A stretch of DNA of 64,000 bases, taken from assembly GCA_951813555.1 (NCBI GenBank), contig OX638344.1, positions 992,001 through 1,056,000 of the forward strand, in the 5' to 3' direction. The position numbers were made by a program, and so were the translations under genes. Source of the stretch: an uncultured Acidimicrobiales bacterium. Its GTDB lineage: Bacteria > Actinomycetota > Acidimicrobiia > Acidimicrobiales > Bin134. The notes below the pieces were generated by a model. The model saw only the letters and a list, made by a program, of their open reading frames with translations. It was not told the origin of the DNA and did not search any database. Shown here piece after piece: positions 27,463 to 36,572 of this stretch. Each line of letters starts with the position of its first letter. Position 1 is the first letter of the stretch.

Positions 27463-27491
27463 TGATGGATAGCCTGGGGATTTATCCATCA
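27463..27491 (-). terminator. Rho-independent terminator after rplI
   Basis: On the minus strand a 9-bp stem (TGATGGATA with TATCCATCA) and 11-base loop are followed directly by TTTT. It sits 15 bases beyond the rplI stop and separates the ribosomal operon from dnaB. Confidence 0.7.
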
Positions 27492-27505
27492 CGGCAATGC
27501 CGCGA

Positions 27506-27952
27506 TTATTCGGCGGCAATCACCTCCACGGTGATGGGGAACTCCACCTCGGGATGGGGTTTGGCCGTCACCATATGGCTGCCCAGCTCTTTGATCCCGT
27601 CGGAGAACAGAACCTTGCGCTCCAGCATGATGTTGGCCTGCTCGGCCACGGCCCGCACAATGTCGGCGGTGGTCACCGAGCCGAACAGCTTGCCCTCCGC
27701 TCCGGCCCGAGCCGCGATGTGAATGGGAGTGGACACTAGCCGGCTGGCCATTTCCTGGGCTTCGGCCAGCTCCTTGGCATCCCGCAGCTCACGCGAGCGG
27801 CGCATGCGCTCTGCTTGGCGCTCAGCCCCATTCGAGGACTTGAACGCCTTGCCAGCGGGAATCAAGAAGTTGCGGGCGTAGCCGTCGGCCACCTCCACCA
27901 CATCGCCCTTCTTGCCCAACTCGTCCACGTTGTCACGCAACACGACCTTCAT
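27506..27952 (-). CDS. rplI: 50S ribosomal protein L9
   Basis: A 148-residue L9 with the usual N-terminal RNA-binding domain ([28 protein letters not shown]), long connecting helix and C-terminal domain. Its ATG overlaps the rpsR stop by 4 bases. The ribosome-binding sequence GAGGAG lies inside the repeated DNA that encodes the S18 tail. Confidence 0.97.
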   Translation of the reverse strand: MKVVLRDNVDELGKKGDVVEVADGYARNFLIPAGKAFKSSNGAERQAERMRRSRELRDAKELAEAQEMASRLVSTPIHIAARAGAEGKLFGSVTTADIVRAVAEQANIMLERKVLFSDGIKELGSHMVTAKPHPEVEFPITVEVIAAE

Positions 27953-28539
27953 GAGGCTGTCTCCTCGTCGCCCGCCATCGCGTCAACTGTCTCCTCGTCG
28001 CCCGCCATCGCGTCAACTGTCTCCTCGTCGCCCGCCATCGCGTCAACTGACTGCTCGTCGCCCGCCATCGCGTCAACTGTCTCCTCGTCGCCCACCTCCG
28101 GAGCGACCGCCTCCTCGGCGGCCGCTTCAGCACCCATCACGTCGTCGCCGATCTCCGAGGATTCCAACTCGTCGCCGTCAATTTCCGCCGACCCCCGCAT
28201 GCCGGGTGGCGGTGCTGTGGGCTGAGGGGCGGGCCCGTCGACGCGATTGTCGTCGCGCATCCGGGTTGCGCTGCGCTGGGTGGTGATCCGGTTGTTGTAG
28301 GGCAACAGCGCCATCTCTCGGGCGTTCTTGATGGCCCGGGCGATCTCCTTCTGCTGCTGTTGGTTGTTGCCGGTCACCTGTCGGGCCCGGATCTTGGCCC
28401 GGTCCGACATGAACCGCCGGAGCAGGTTGATGTCCTTCCAGTCCACATAGCCAATGCTCTCCTGGGTGAGGACGCTGACCTTCTTCTTACGGCGCCGACT
28501 GATGTCCTTGGCCTTCGGCTTCTTGAGTCCCTTGGCCAT
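27949..28539 (-). CDS. rpsR: 30S ribosomal protein S18 with long acidic repeat tail
   Basis: Residues 1 to about 88 are an ordinary S18 ([26 protein letters not shown], then [13 protein letters not shown]). About 108 further residues follow, strongly acidic, ending in repeats of [10 protein letters not shown]. Normal S18 is about 75-95 residues in total, so this protein is roughly double length. The tail is in frame, and its stop overlaps the rplI start, so it is not a simple readthrough of a lost stop into noncoding DNA. The function of the tail is unknown. Confidence 0.95.
   Translation of the reverse strand: MAKGLKKPKAKDISRRRKKKVSVLTQESIGYVDWKDINLLRRFMSDRAKIRARQVTGNNQQQQKEIARAIKNAREMALLPYNNRITTQRSATRMRDDNRVDGPAPQPTAPPPGMRGSAEIDGDELESSEIGDDVMGAEAAAEEAVAPEVGDEETVDAMAGDEQSVDAMAGDEETVDAMAGDEETVDAMAGDEETAS
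27959..28095 (-). repeat. 30-bp tandem repeat at the 3' end of rpsR
   Basis: Four full near-identical 30-bp units and a partial fifth encode [10 protein letters not shown]. One unit differs ([10 protein letters not shown]). The unit contains GAGGAG on the coding strand, and the last copy serves as the rplI ribosome-binding site. Confidence 0.92.
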
Positions 28540-29000
28540 TAGAACGGCTCCTCGTCAAGGTCGTACCCCTGAGGCTGGCTGCGGGCCGGACGGTTGCCTC
28601 CACCGCCCTGTTGGCGGCCCCCCCCGCCCCCGTCGCGCCGCTCGTTCCTCATCACCTCTGCGGTGGCCCAGCGCAGGCTGGGGGACACCTCGTCAGCGAT
28701 GATCTCGATCTTGGACCGGCGGTCGCCGTCCTGGGTTTCCCACGACCGCTGCTCCAGTCGCCCGCTGACAATCACCCGAGTGCCCTTCACCAAGCTCTCG
28801 CTGACGTTCTCGGCCAGCGTGTTCCAACAGGTCACGTCGAAAAATGACACCTGTTCCTCGGTCTCGTTGGTCTGGCGGTTCTGCCAGCGCCGGTTCCAGG
28901 CCAGCCCGAATGTGGCCACGGCGCTGCCGCCGGGCGTGAATCGAAGCTCTGGATCTCTGGTGATGTTCCCGGTAACGGTCACCGTGTTGTCGAATGCCAT
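28539..29000 (-). CDS. ssb: Single-stranded DNA-binding protein
   Basis: A 153-residue SSB: an N-terminal OB fold ([32 protein letters not shown]), a Gly-rich linker, and a C-terminal acidic tip DLDEEPF for partner binding. Its stop overlaps the rpsR ATG by one base. Location between rpsF and rpsR is the conserved arrangement. Confidence 0.97.
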   Translation of the reverse strand: MAFDNTVTVTGNITRDPELRFTPGGSAVATFGLAWNRRWQNRQTNETEEQVSFFDVTCWNTLAENVSESLVKGTRVIVSGRLEQRSWETQDGDRRSKIEIIADEVSPSLRWATAEVMRNERRDGGGGGRQQGGGGNRPARSQPQGYDLDEEPF

Positions 29001-29015
29001 CTCTGTCTCCTTGGG

Positions 29016-29360
29016 TTACCCGGCCGTAGCCAGGGGGGTGCCGTCGCCCACCAGGCCGCGTCGGGCGGCCTCTGCATCGGGCAGACGGATCAGCTTGTGG
29101 CGGACCACATCGTCCGCAAGTCGAAGGAGACGTTCCAGGGAGCCCATGTCGCGCGTCTCGGTCGCAAATTCGAGAACCAGGTAGTAGCCCTCGTGTTGAT
29201 GGTTGATCTCGTAGGCGAAGCGGCGCTTGCCCCACCGGTCCTCAGACATCACCCGACCACCGTGGACGGTGATGTTCTCCGCAACCTGCTCGATACGGGC
29301 GGCCACGTCGGATTCCTCCACGCCCGCGCCCATGATGATCATCAATTCGTATGCCCGCAT
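29016..29360 (-). CDS. rpsF: 30S ribosomal protein S6
   Basis: A 114-residue S6 (MRAYELMIIMGAGV, then GYYLVLEFATE). ATG 29360 is chosen because GGGAGG precedes it; a GTG at 29372 would overlap that site. It is the first gene of the ribosomal operon. Confidence 0.97.
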   Translation of the reverse strand: MRAYELMIIMGAGVEESDVAARIEQVAENITVHGGRVMSEDRWGKRRFAYEINHQHEGYYLVLEFATETRDMGSLERLLRLADDVVRHKLIRLPDAEAARRGLVGDGTPLATAG

Positions 29361-29383
29361 GGCGAGCTTCACCTCCCTACGGT

Positions 29384-29416
29384 CCCGGTGCTGGCCGGGG
29401 CCCCGATCGCCGGGGC
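29384..29416 (-). promoter_or_regulatory. Structured 5' leader of rpsF
   Basis: Two consecutive hairpins lie in the leader: GCCCCG/CGGGGC with a 5-base loop (29400-29416), and CCCGG/CCGGG with a 6-base loop (29384-29399). CACCG and ACCG sequences sit near the second. A TAGAGT box at 29436-29441 could be the promoter. The leader is positioned like the known S6:S18 autoregulatory leader, but identity is not established. Confidence 0.35.
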
Positions 29417-29445
29417 AGGGTCTTGTTTCGGAGAAACTCTACCGG

Positions 29446-30300
29446 CTATCCCCGGTGCCCGTACAGGCCGAGCGCCATTTCTTCGTCGGGGTTCATCTCG
29501 TAGCACTCTGCGGGGTCGGGGAAGGCCCCGGAGCGCACATCGGCCGCGAACCGGGCCAGGGCGTCCACGCCGTCGGAGTGCATGGTGGCGTAGCGGCGCA
29601 CGAATCGGGGGAGCATCCGGGTCTCCAACCCCAGCACGTCGTGGAATACCAGCACCTGGCCGTCGCAGTGGCCCCCTGCGCCGATTCCGATGGTGGGCAC
29701 GTCCACCGCATCGGTGATCATCTGGCCAACCGCGGCCGGCATCCCCTCCAACACGATGGCAAAGCACCCGGCGTGGGCCAGCGCCTTGGCGTCGGCCACC
29801 AAGCCCAGCGCAGCCTCGCTGTCGCGCCCCTGCACGCGGAAGCCGCCCTGGGCCAGCACCGACTGGGGGGTGAGCCCCAGATGGCCCATGACCGGCACCT
29901 GGGCCGAAACAATGGCTTCGATCATCGGGACCCGCTCGGCCCCGCCTTCCAGCTTCAGCGCCTGGGCCCCAGCCCGCACCAGCTTGGCCGCGTTGGTCAC
30001 CGTGTCGGCTGTGGTCACGTGGTAGCTCATCCACGGCATGTCGGCCACCACCATCGCCCTGGGTCGGGTGCGGGCCACTGCCGCAGTGTGATGGGCCATC
30101 TCGTCGACGGTCACGCTCATGGTGTCGTCGTGGCCCAGCACCACCATGGCCACCGAGTCGCCCACCAAAATCAGATCGGCTCCGGCCTCGTCGGCCATGC
30201 GAGCGGTGGGAGCGTCGTAGGCGGTGAGCATGACGAGCGGATCGGCACCCAGGCTTCGCTTGCGTCTGCTGATAGCCGGCGCGGTGAGCTTCGAGCCCAT
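29446..30300 (-). CDS. panB: 3-methyl-2-oxobutanoate hydroxymethyltransferase (PanB)
   Basis: A 284-residue enzyme of pantothenate synthesis; it adds a hydroxymethyl group from methylene-tetrahydrofolate to 2-oxoisovalerate. Family motifs are LTAYDAPTARMADEAGADLILVGDS (metal-binding Asp), MPWMSYH, LKLEGG with the active-site Lys/Glu region, GHLGLTPQSV and IGIGAGGHCDGQVLV. ATG 30300 has a clear ribosome-binding site (AAGGAGAA). It lies upstream of rpsF on the same strand but is probably transcribed separately. Confidence 0.96.
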   Translation of the reverse strand: MGSKLTAPAISRRKRSLGADPLVMLTAYDAPTARMADEAGADLILVGDSVAMVVLGHDDTMSVTVDEMAHHTAAVARTRPRAMVVADMPWMSYHVTTADTVTNAAKLVRAGAQALKLEGGAERVPMIEAIVSAQVPVMGHLGLTPQSVLAQGGFRVQGRDSEAALGLVADAKALAHAGCFAIVLEGMPAAVGQMITDAVDVPTIGIGAGGHCDGQVLVFHDVLGLETRMLPRFVRRYATMHSDGVDALARFAADVRSGAFPDPAECYEMNPDEEMALGLYGHRG

Positions 30301-30416
30301 CGTTGTTCTCCTTCCCCGTCCAGCGCACTTCGGCTGCCGGCGGTCACCTGCCACCTTAGCTCACCACTTCCACCCCCGCGCCACCCCTCGCCTGCATCAC
30401 ACCGGCGGCCGGCCGC

Positions 30417-30422
30417 TAACTT
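30417..30422 (+). promoter_or_regulatory. Leaderless-type -10 box for the amidase gene
   Basis: TAACTT lies 7 nt before ATG 30430. Confidence 0.4.
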
Positions 30423-30429
30423 CGGAGCC

Positions 30430-31827
30430 ATGGACGACTTGTTGGACCGGACAGACGCAGTGGGACTGGCCGATTCCATTCGGGCCGGGGAGGTGTCGGA
30501 GGCCGAGGTGCTCGACGCCACCATGGCCCGCATCGACGAGCGCAACCCTGCGATCAACGCCATCACCACCTTGGTGGAACCTGAGCCGGCCGCCGACGGG
30601 CGGCTGCGGGGGGTGCCGTTCGCCATCAAAGACCTGCACTTCGCCATGCGGGGCACGGTGACCACCCACGGGTCGCGGTACTTTGCCGACGCGCCGGCAG
30701 ACGACCACGACGCCGAGGTTGTACGCCGCTACCGGGCTGCCGGTCTGGTGCTGGTGGGCCGTACCAACTCGCCCGAACTCGGTCTGTCCACCACCACCGA
30801 GCCGGCCCTGTTCGGCCCGTGCGCCAACCCGCTTGATCCCACCCGCAGCGCGGGCGGCTCCAGCGGCGGCGCGTCATCGGCGGTGGCGTCGGGGATGCTG
30901 ACGGTGGCTCATGCCTCCGACGGGGGCGGCTCCATCCGCATCCCGTCCTCGGCCTGCGGGCTGTTCGGGCTCAAGCCCAGCCGAGGTCGGGTGAGCTTCG
31001 GCCCCGACGCCGGGGAGGGGTGGAGCGGCTACTCCTGCACGCACGTGATCTCCCGCACGGTGCGCGACAGCGCCGTGCTGCTCGACCTCACCGCTGGAGT
31101 GGCCCTGGGCGATCCGTACACCGCGCCGGCTCCCTCCGGCCCATTCGAGCAGGCCATCTCGGCGGAGCCGCCCCCGCTGCGGATCGCGGTGTGGGACGGT
31201 TCGGCCGACGGCATCGAGCTCGATCCCGTAGCCCGGGGGGCGCTTGACGCCGCGATGACGCTCTGCGAGGAACTCGGCCACCATCTGGAAGAGGCCGATT
31301 TGCCCATTCGCCGGGGAATGGGCGGCCCGCAGGGGGTTATCACCACGTCCAACATCGCGGCCCTGATGAAACGTCGGGAAGCACAGGCCGGTCGGCCTCC
31401 CGGCGACGACGATCTTGAGCCGGTGGCCGCCTCGATGGCGGCTCGGGGCTCAGAGATCTCTGGCCCTGAGTATGCCCAGGCGGTGCTGGACTCCCACCTG
31501 ATGGGTCGGCGCATGGGCGACTACCACGCCTCGGGGATCGATTTGGTGCTCACTCCCACTCTGGCCCGGGTGCCTCCGGCGCTGGGAGAACTGGTGGCTA
31601 CAGAGAACGATGTTGCCGAGTGGGGCGCTCGCCAGGGGGCCTACAGTCCGTTCTGCGCCATGGCCAACGCCACTGGCCAGCCGGCCATGTCGGTGCCCCT
31701 GTACTGGGACGACCGGGGCCTCACGGTGGGCAGTCACTTCATCGCCCCCTACGGTGCCGAGGCGCTGCTCCTCAAGCTGGCCGCCCAGCTGGAACAGGCC
31801 CAGCCGTTCTGGAACGGCCCCAAATAG
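30430..31827 (+). CDS. Amidase-signature family hydrolase
   Basis: A 465-residue amidase-signature enzyme with the Ser-cisSer-Lys triad visible: Lys in VPFAIKDLH (about residue 67), the cis-Ser in [15 protein letters not shown] and the nucleophile in [25 protein letters not shown]. Such enzymes hydrolyse amide bonds in small molecules. The absence of neighbouring gatB/gatC argues against glutamyl-tRNA amidotransferase. The substrate is not predictable. Confidence 0.94.
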   Translation: MDDLLDRTDAVGLADSIRAGEVSEAEVLDATMARIDERNPAINAITTLVEPEPAADGRLRGVPFAIKDLHFAMRGTVTTHGSRYFADAPADDHDAEVVRRYRAAGLVLVGRTNSPELGLSTTTEPALFGPCANPLDPTRSAGGSSGGASSAVASGMLTVAHASDGGGSIRIPSSACGLFGLKPSRGRVSFGPDAGEGWSGYSCTHVISRTVRDSAVLLDLTAGVALGDPYTAPAPSGPFEQAISAEPPPLRIAVWDGSADGIELDPVARGALDAAMTLCEELGHHLEEADLPIRRGMGGPQGVITTSNIAALMKRREAQAGRPPGDDDLEPVAASMAARGSEISGPEYAQAVLDSHLMGRRMGDYHASGIDLVLTPTLARVPPALGELVATENDVAEWGARQGAYSPFCAMANATGQPAMSVPLYWDDRGLTVGSHFIAPYGAEALLLKLAAQLEQAQPFWNGPK

Positions 31828-31863
31828 CGCGCCGCTAGCCCACAGCAGTCAACCGGTCCGCAA

Positions 31864-32259
31864 TCAGCGGGGTTGCAGCACGTAGCTGCGGAGGAGATGG
31901 TTCCAGCGGCAGTCGGGGCACACCTCCACCTCGTAGCAGGTGAATCGGCCCTTGCGTTGGGCCAGCTTGGCAATCTCCGCGGCGTAGCTGATGCATCGGC
32001 CGTGGGCCGGTAGCCGGGGACCGAACACATACGACACTAGAGCCAGCTCGTCTCCTTGGCACACCGGGCACAGCTCCCCAGCTGGAGTGCCCACCTCTCG
32101 ACCGGCCCGCAACAGCTCGGGATGGGCGTCGCACAGATCGTCGGCCATCCAGGTACCGCTCAAGAGCCGTTGCAGCACGTGGGCGCGCACCAACCGATAG
32201 TCCACCGTTGAGGCGGGTTCGGGTCGAACCCCTACTGCTGCGGCCATCGAGTCGGCCAT
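31864..32259 (-). CDS. DUF5318-like zinc-binding protein
   Basis: A 131-residue protein resembling the actinobacterial DUF5318 family. It contains DLCDAHPELLRAGREVGTP, the pair CPVC and CPDC (probable zinc site), and VEVCPDCRWNHL at the C-terminus. ATG 32259 (MADSMAAAVG) fits family length; the frame is open back to 32325. Function is unknown in the family. It is convergent with the amidase gene. Confidence 0.78.
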   Translation of the reverse strand: MADSMAAAVGVRPEPASTVDYRLVRAHVLQRLLSGTWMADDLCDAHPELLRAGREVGTPAGELCPVCQGDELALVSYVFGPRLPAHGRCISYAAEIAKLAQRKGRFTCYEVEVCPDCRWNHLLRSYVLQPR

Positions 32260-32417
32260 GGCGACAGAGTAGCCAGATATGCCAACCGCGAAGCCGCTCT
32301 TTTGGGCGACTCGATCTGGCGGCATTCCGCTATAATCCGGCGGCTTTGCTCATATCGCCGCATGGCTGTTCGGCGTCTCTGGCCCCAGCGGCAAGGCCGT
32401 TTGCCGTCTGCGCCCAC

Positions 32418-32423
32418 TACTGT
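32418..32423 (+). promoter_or_regulatory. Leaderless-type -10 box for the class II aldolase gene
   Basis: TACTGT lies 6 nt before ATG 32430. Confidence 0.5.
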
Positions 32424-32429
32424 GGGCCC

Positions 32430-33167
32430 ATGGTGTTCACCCCCACCGCTGAGAAGCTAATCCCCGATCTGTCCACCGCCGAGGAACTGGTGCTCTTGGC
32501 CCGCTGCCTTTGGAGCGAGGGCTACAACGACCACCTGGCCGGCCACATCACCGTCAACATGGGCGACGGCACCCTGATGTGCAACCCCTGGCTCGTCACC
32601 TGGAATGAGCTGCACCCCAGCCAGGTGATCCGCATCGACCTCGACGGCAACGTAGTGGAGGGCGACTGGCCGGTGCCCCCCGGCATCCCCCTGCACTTGG
32701 AGTTGCACAAGCTCCGCCCCGGCGTGGCGTGGGCCATGCACAACCACCCCTTGTACGGCACGGTGTGGGCCGACATGGCCGAGGTGCCCCCGTCGATGGA
32801 CCAGTCGTCGTCGCTGGGCGGGGGCGAGCTGGTGCTGGTGGACGAGTACGACGGCGCAGTCAACGACCCCGCCTCGGCTCGCAGCGCCTGTGTGAAGATG
32901 GGCGACGCCGAGCTGGCCCTGTTGGCCGGCCACGGCGTGTTCGTGCTGGGCAACTCGGCCCGGGCCGTGCACCAGCGGGCGGTGGCCCTCGAGCAGCGCT
33001 GCCAGCGGACCTGGCACATCCGAGCGGCCGGCGGCGAGCTGTCGCCGGTGCTGCCCGACAGCTACGTGCAGATGATGAAGCGCAGCCGAGGCGACAACTT
33101 CATCGGCTTCTGGGAGGCGATGGTGCGGGCCGAGCTGCGCCGCGACCCCGACCTTTTGTCCGGCTGA
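32430..33167 (+). CDS. Class II aldolase/adducin family protein
   Basis: A 245-residue class II aldolase-fold protein. The metal-binding histidines are in AMHNHPLYG, with a third in LLAGHGVFV; GHITVNMGDG near the N-terminus is the family phosphate-loop region. It could be an aldolase, epimerase or decarboxylase acting on a sugar- or hydroxy-acid-type substrate. It heads a plus-strand run with a double CoA-transferase and a dimeric-barrel-like protein. Confidence 0.9.
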   Translation: MVFTPTAEKLIPDLSTAEELVLLARCLWSEGYNDHLAGHITVNMGDGTLMCNPWLVTWNELHPSQVIRIDLDGNVVEGDWPVPPGIPLHLELHKLRPGVAWAMHNHPLYGTVWADMAEVPPSMDQSSSLGGGELVLVDEYDGAVNDPASARSACVKMGDAELALLAGHGVFVLGNSARAVHQRAVALEQRCQRTWHIRAAGGELSPVLPDSYVQMMKRSRGDNFIGFWEAMVRAELRRDPDLLSG

Positions 33168-33187
33168 TCGACAACAACGCCACCACG

Positions 33188-35611
33188 ATGAGCGGCGCCC
33201 TCGACGGCATCAGAGTCCTCGACCTGTCCACCCGGATGGCCGAGGCCACCGGCAAGACGCTGGCCGACCTGGGGGCCGAGGTGATCAAGGTGGAGCCCCC
33301 CGGAGGGTGCGACGCCCGCTGCACCCCGCCGTTCGCCCAAGACGGCCGCTCGCTGTTCTGGGAGGCGTGGGGCCTGGGAAAGCGCAGCGTGGTGTGCGAC
33401 ATCGACAGCCACCAGGGCCAAGACGAGGTCCGCACCCTGGCAGCCAGCGCCGATGTGCTGCTGGAGTCGTTCGTCCCCGGCCACCTGGCCGAGCGGAACC
33501 TCGGCCCCCACGAGCTGGCCGCCGTCAACCCCGCCCTGGTGTACGTGTCGGTGACCCCGTTCGGCGTCGGCACCCCTGACGAGGCCGTGCCCATGACCGA
33601 TCTCACCCTGTCGGCTGCCGGCGGGCTATTGGCCATGCAGGGCAACCACGACCGGGTGCCTACCCCGGTGGGCTACTCCGAGACGTCGTTCCTCGGGGCC
33701 ATGCAGGCCGCGGCCGACGCCGTCATGGCTCTGTGCGAGCGGGACCGCAGCGGCCTGGGCCAGCACCTCGACAGCTCCATTCAGGCCGCGGTGATGTGGT
33801 CGCTGATGTCGATCACCAGCTATGCCGCCTTGGGCCAGGACTTTCCCGGCCGGGGCGACGACCGGGCCGACGTGACCCACCCCGAGGTAGTGCCGGGCGT
33901 GCGGATGCCGTTCATCGAGCCCTGCGCCGACGGCTTCGTGGGCATGACCCTGGTGCTGGGCGAGCAGGGCAACCGGGGGATGAAGTCGCTCATGGCCTGG
34001 GTGATCGAGGAGGGCGCGCTCGACGACGACCTGGCCGAGGTCAACTGGGAGAAGTGGCTCGAGATGCTGGGCGACGAGACCCTGTCGCGAGACGACGCCA
34101 ACCGGGCCTTGGGCCAGATGCTGGAGTTCATCAAGACCAAGACCCAGGCCGAGATCCAAGAGCGGGCTGTGGCCGGCAAGATGCTGGTGGCCCCCTGCTA
34201 CACATCGGCCCATCTGACTGCCGACCCGCAGCTTGCCGCTCGGGACTTCTGGGTGGAGGTGGAGGGCGCCGTCCACGCCGGGCCGTTCGCCCGCCTGTCG
34301 GCCACCCCCGTCTTCTTCCGCCATCGGGCTCCCGAACTGGGCCGACACCAGGAGATCCTCCACGGCCTCGATCCCGTTACCCGGTCGGCAGCCGACGATA
34401 AAGTGTGGGCGGCTCCCCGAGGCCCGCTGTTCGAGGGCCTCAAGGTGGCCGATCTGTCGTGGATCGCGGCCGGGCCGCTCATTACCAAGGATCTGGCCAA
34501 CCTGGGGGCCACGGTGATCCGGGTGGAGACCGAGGCCCGCCTCGACACCTTGCGCTGGATTCCCCCCCATCTGCCCCACGCCGCGCCCATGAGCGCCGGG
34601 CATCCCATGGCCAACATGAACCAGTCGAAGCTCGGCCTGGCCCTCAACTTCACCGGTCCCGAGGCCAAGGCGGTGATCGACCGGATGATCGAGTGGGCCG
34701 ACGTGCTGGTGGAGAACTACACCCCCGGAACCGCCGAACGCCTGGGCTTCGGCTATGACCGGGTGCGGGCCCTCAATCCCGGGGCGGTGATGCTGTCGAG
34801 CTGTATGCGGGGCCAGACCGGTCCCGAGGCCCGCCACACCGGATTCGGCCTGCACGGGGCATGCCTGGCCGGATTCACCGCCATCACCGGCTGGCCCGAC
34901 CGGCCACCGCATCCGCCCTGGGGGGCTTACACCGACTTCATCTCTCCCCGCTATGCCCTCTCCGCCCTCGGCGCGGCGCTGCACCATCGCAATCGCACGG
35001 GAGAGGGCCAGTACATAGACCTGTCCCAGATCGAGGCCTCCATCCACTTCCTGGCTCCGCTGGTGCTGGAGTACCGCGACAGCGGCCGGGTGCGCGCCCA
35101 GGCCGGGTTGGATTGCGACCGGGCCGCTCCCCACGGCGTGTACCGCACCGCCGGTGTTGAGCGCTTCTGCGCGGTCGCGGTGGAGACCGACGAGCAGTGG
35201 GACGGGCTGTGCTCGGTCGTGCCCGATCTGCACGAGATAGACGACCGGTGGTCGCAGGTCGGGGTGGCCAACGCCGACGACTTACTGGAGGCCTGGTTCT
35301 CTGGCCGCGACAACTTCGAGGCCGCCGCGGAGCTCCGGGCCGCGGGCGTTCCCGCCTATGCGGCCCTGAGGGCCAGCGACTTCTACGCCGATCCCAACTT
35401 GGTGGCCCGCGAGTTCTTCATAGAGCTCGACCACGGCGCCATCGGCACCATGACCTTCGACGGCCCCGTCACCCTGTTCTCCGCCACCCCTGCCCGCCCC
35501 TGGCGGGCCGGCCCCCTAGTCGGAGAGCACACCCAACAAGTGATGTCGGAGATCCTCGGCTTCTCCGAGGACGAGATCTCCGCTCTCGCCGCCGCCGGCG
35601 CTTTGACCTAG
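33188..35611 (+). CDS. Double-domain CaiB/BaiF CoA-transferase
   Basis: A protein of 807 residues, twice the normal family length, with two complete CaiB/BaiF modules. The first (about residues 1-395) has LDGIRVLDLSTRMAEATGK and GADLGAEVIKVEPP-type segments, a candidate catalytic Asp in VPMTDLTLSAAG, and GLGQHLDSSIQ. The second (about residues 415-800) has FEGLKVADLSWIAAGPL, Asp in AYTDFISPRYAL, and GEGQYIDLSQIEASIHF. Both keep the aspartate, so both may be active. ATG 33188 follows the aldolase stop by 20 bases; the frame is open further upstream as a shadow only. Confidence 0.92.
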   Translation: MSGALDGIRVLDLSTRMAEATGKTLADLGAEVIKVEPPGGCDARCTPPFAQDGRSLFWEAWGLGKRSVVCDIDSHQGQDEVRTLAASADVLLESFVPGHLAERNLGPHELAAVNPALVYVSVTPFGVGTPDEAVPMTDLTLSAAGGLLAMQGNHDRVPTPVGYSETSFLGAMQAAADAVMALCERDRSGLGQHLDSSIQAAVMWSLMSITSYAALGQDFPGRGDDRADVTHPEVVPGVRMPFIEPCADGFVGMTLVLGEQGNRGMKSLMAWVIEEGALDDDLAEVNWEKWLEMLGDETLSRDDANRALGQMLEFIKTKTQAEIQERAVAGKMLVAPCYTSAHLTADPQLAARDFWVEVEGAVHAGPFARLSATPVFFRHRAPELGRHQEILHGLDPVTRSAADDKVWAAPRGPLFEGLKVADLSWIAAGPLITKDLANLGATVIRVETEARLDTLRWIPPHLPHAAPMSAGHPMANMNQSKLGLALNFTGPEAKAVIDRMIEWADVLVENYTPGTAERLGFGYDRVRALNPGAVMLSSCMRGQTGPEARHTGFGLHGACLAGFTAITGWPDRPPHPPWGAYTDFISPRYALSALGAALHHRNRTGEGQYIDLSQIEASIHFLAPLVLEYRDSGRVRAQAGLDCDRAAPHGVYRTAGVERFCAVAVETDEQWDGLCSVVPDLHEIDDRWSQVGVANADDLLEAWFSGRDNFEAAAELRAAGVPAYAALRASDFYADPNLVAREFFIELDHGAIGTMTFDGPVTLFSATPARPWRAGPLVGEHTQQVMSEILGFSEDEISALAAAGALT

Positions 35612-35631
35612 CCACCCCGAGGAGGCGTTCC

Positions 35632-36507
35632 ATGACCAGCTTCGAGCCCGACCGGACGCCGGCCGACCGGTCGGTGTACGAGCGGCTGGCGCTGCATCTC
35701 CCCAACGACATCGGCATCGGCAGCGCGCTGATCACCATGGTGGAGCCCCACGAGGGCCAGGAGTACGAGTACAACCGCTGGTACGAGGACGACCACTTCT
35801 ACTCCGGGGCCATGCACGGCCCCTGGGTGTTCGCCGGACGGCGCTGGGTGGCCTCCCGGGCCCTGCGCGACCTGCGCCCTGAGGTCAACGAGCCCGCCTT
35901 CGATCCCCCCGACGCCGGCTGCTACATCTCGCTGTACTGGAGCACGCCGGGCCACGAGGACGACACTGAGCGGTGGAGCTTTCTGGCCATGGCCGAGGCG
36001 CTCATGCCCCACGGCCGGGGCTTTCCCCAGCGCACCCACGTCTACACCGCCTTCCACCACTACCGCTTCGGCGTGGTCCGCCCCGGCAGCGGCCCCATGA
36101 AGCCCCATCTGGCCCTCGACCACCCCTTCGCCGGGCTGGTGGTTGAGGTGGTGGACGCCGCCAATCCCGCCGACCAGGATGCCCTAGAAGAGTGGCTGGC
36201 CAACGACCACCTGCCCGCGGTGCTGCTGGGCTCGCCCGCGCAGATGTGTCTGGCCTTCGCCCCCCGCGAGTTCGCCCAGGGCCGCATCGAGCAGCCCGGC
36301 ACCCCGCCAGTAGCCCCCACCGCCAAGGTGGGACAGCGCCTGTGTCTGCTGTGGTTCTTGGACCAAGACCCCGCCGACGTGTACCCCACCGCCCTCGCCA
36401 CCCACCACGCCGCCCTCGCCGCCCACCCCAAGGCCAGCCTGGCCCTGTCCGCCCCCTTCATCCCCACCATCCCCGGCACCGACACCTACGTAGACCAACT
36501 CCGCTGA
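35632..36507 (+). CDS. Dimeric alpha/beta-barrel-like protein
   Basis: A 291-residue protein of two similar halves. The first contains ITMVEPHEGQEYEYNRWYEDDHF, and the second VVEVVDAANPADQDALEEWLANDHLPAVLLGSP, both resembling ferredoxin-like dimeric-barrel domains (EthD/DABB type). No catalytic assignment is possible. GAGGAGG lies 7 bases before ATG 35632. Third gene of the aldolase/CoA-transferase run, so probably in the same pathway. Confidence 0.75.
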   Translation: MTSFEPDRTPADRSVYERLALHLPNDIGIGSALITMVEPHEGQEYEYNRWYEDDHFYSGAMHGPWVFAGRRWVASRALRDLRPEVNEPAFDPPDAGCYISLYWSTPGHEDDTERWSFLAMAEALMPHGRGFPQRTHVYTAFHHYRFGVVRPGSGPMKPHLALDHPFAGLVVEVVDAANPADQDALEEWLANDHLPAVLLGSPAQMCLAFAPREFAQGRIEQPGTPPVAPTAKVGQRLCLLWFLDQDPADVYPTALATHHAALAAHPKASLALSAPFIPTIPGTDTYVDQLR

Positions 36508-36527
36508 CCTGGGGAAATGGCGACTAA

Positions 36528-36572
36528 ACTACTAATCTTTATATCAAATATAAGTCAATTAGTATTTCATGC
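36528..36572. repeat. 45-bp AT-rich direct repeat, left copy bracketing fic
   Basis: It matches 37960-38004 at 40 of 45 positions, with an identical 22-base core (ATCAAATATAAGTCAATTAG and flanks). Each copy has terminal dyad arms TACTAAT and ATTAGTA. This copy supplies the last codon and stop (GCATGA) of the fic gene. Confidence 0.85.

Noticed and set aside
27959..28095. 30-bp repeats as a small CRISPR-like array.
   Set aside because: The units abut directly with no spacers and encode part of rpsR.
32331..32336. A perfect TATAAT as promoter of the class II aldolase gene.
   Set aside because: It has no plausible -35 at normal spacing, and TACTGT 6 nt before the ATG fits the leaderless pattern seen elsewhere. 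A secondary promoter remains possible.
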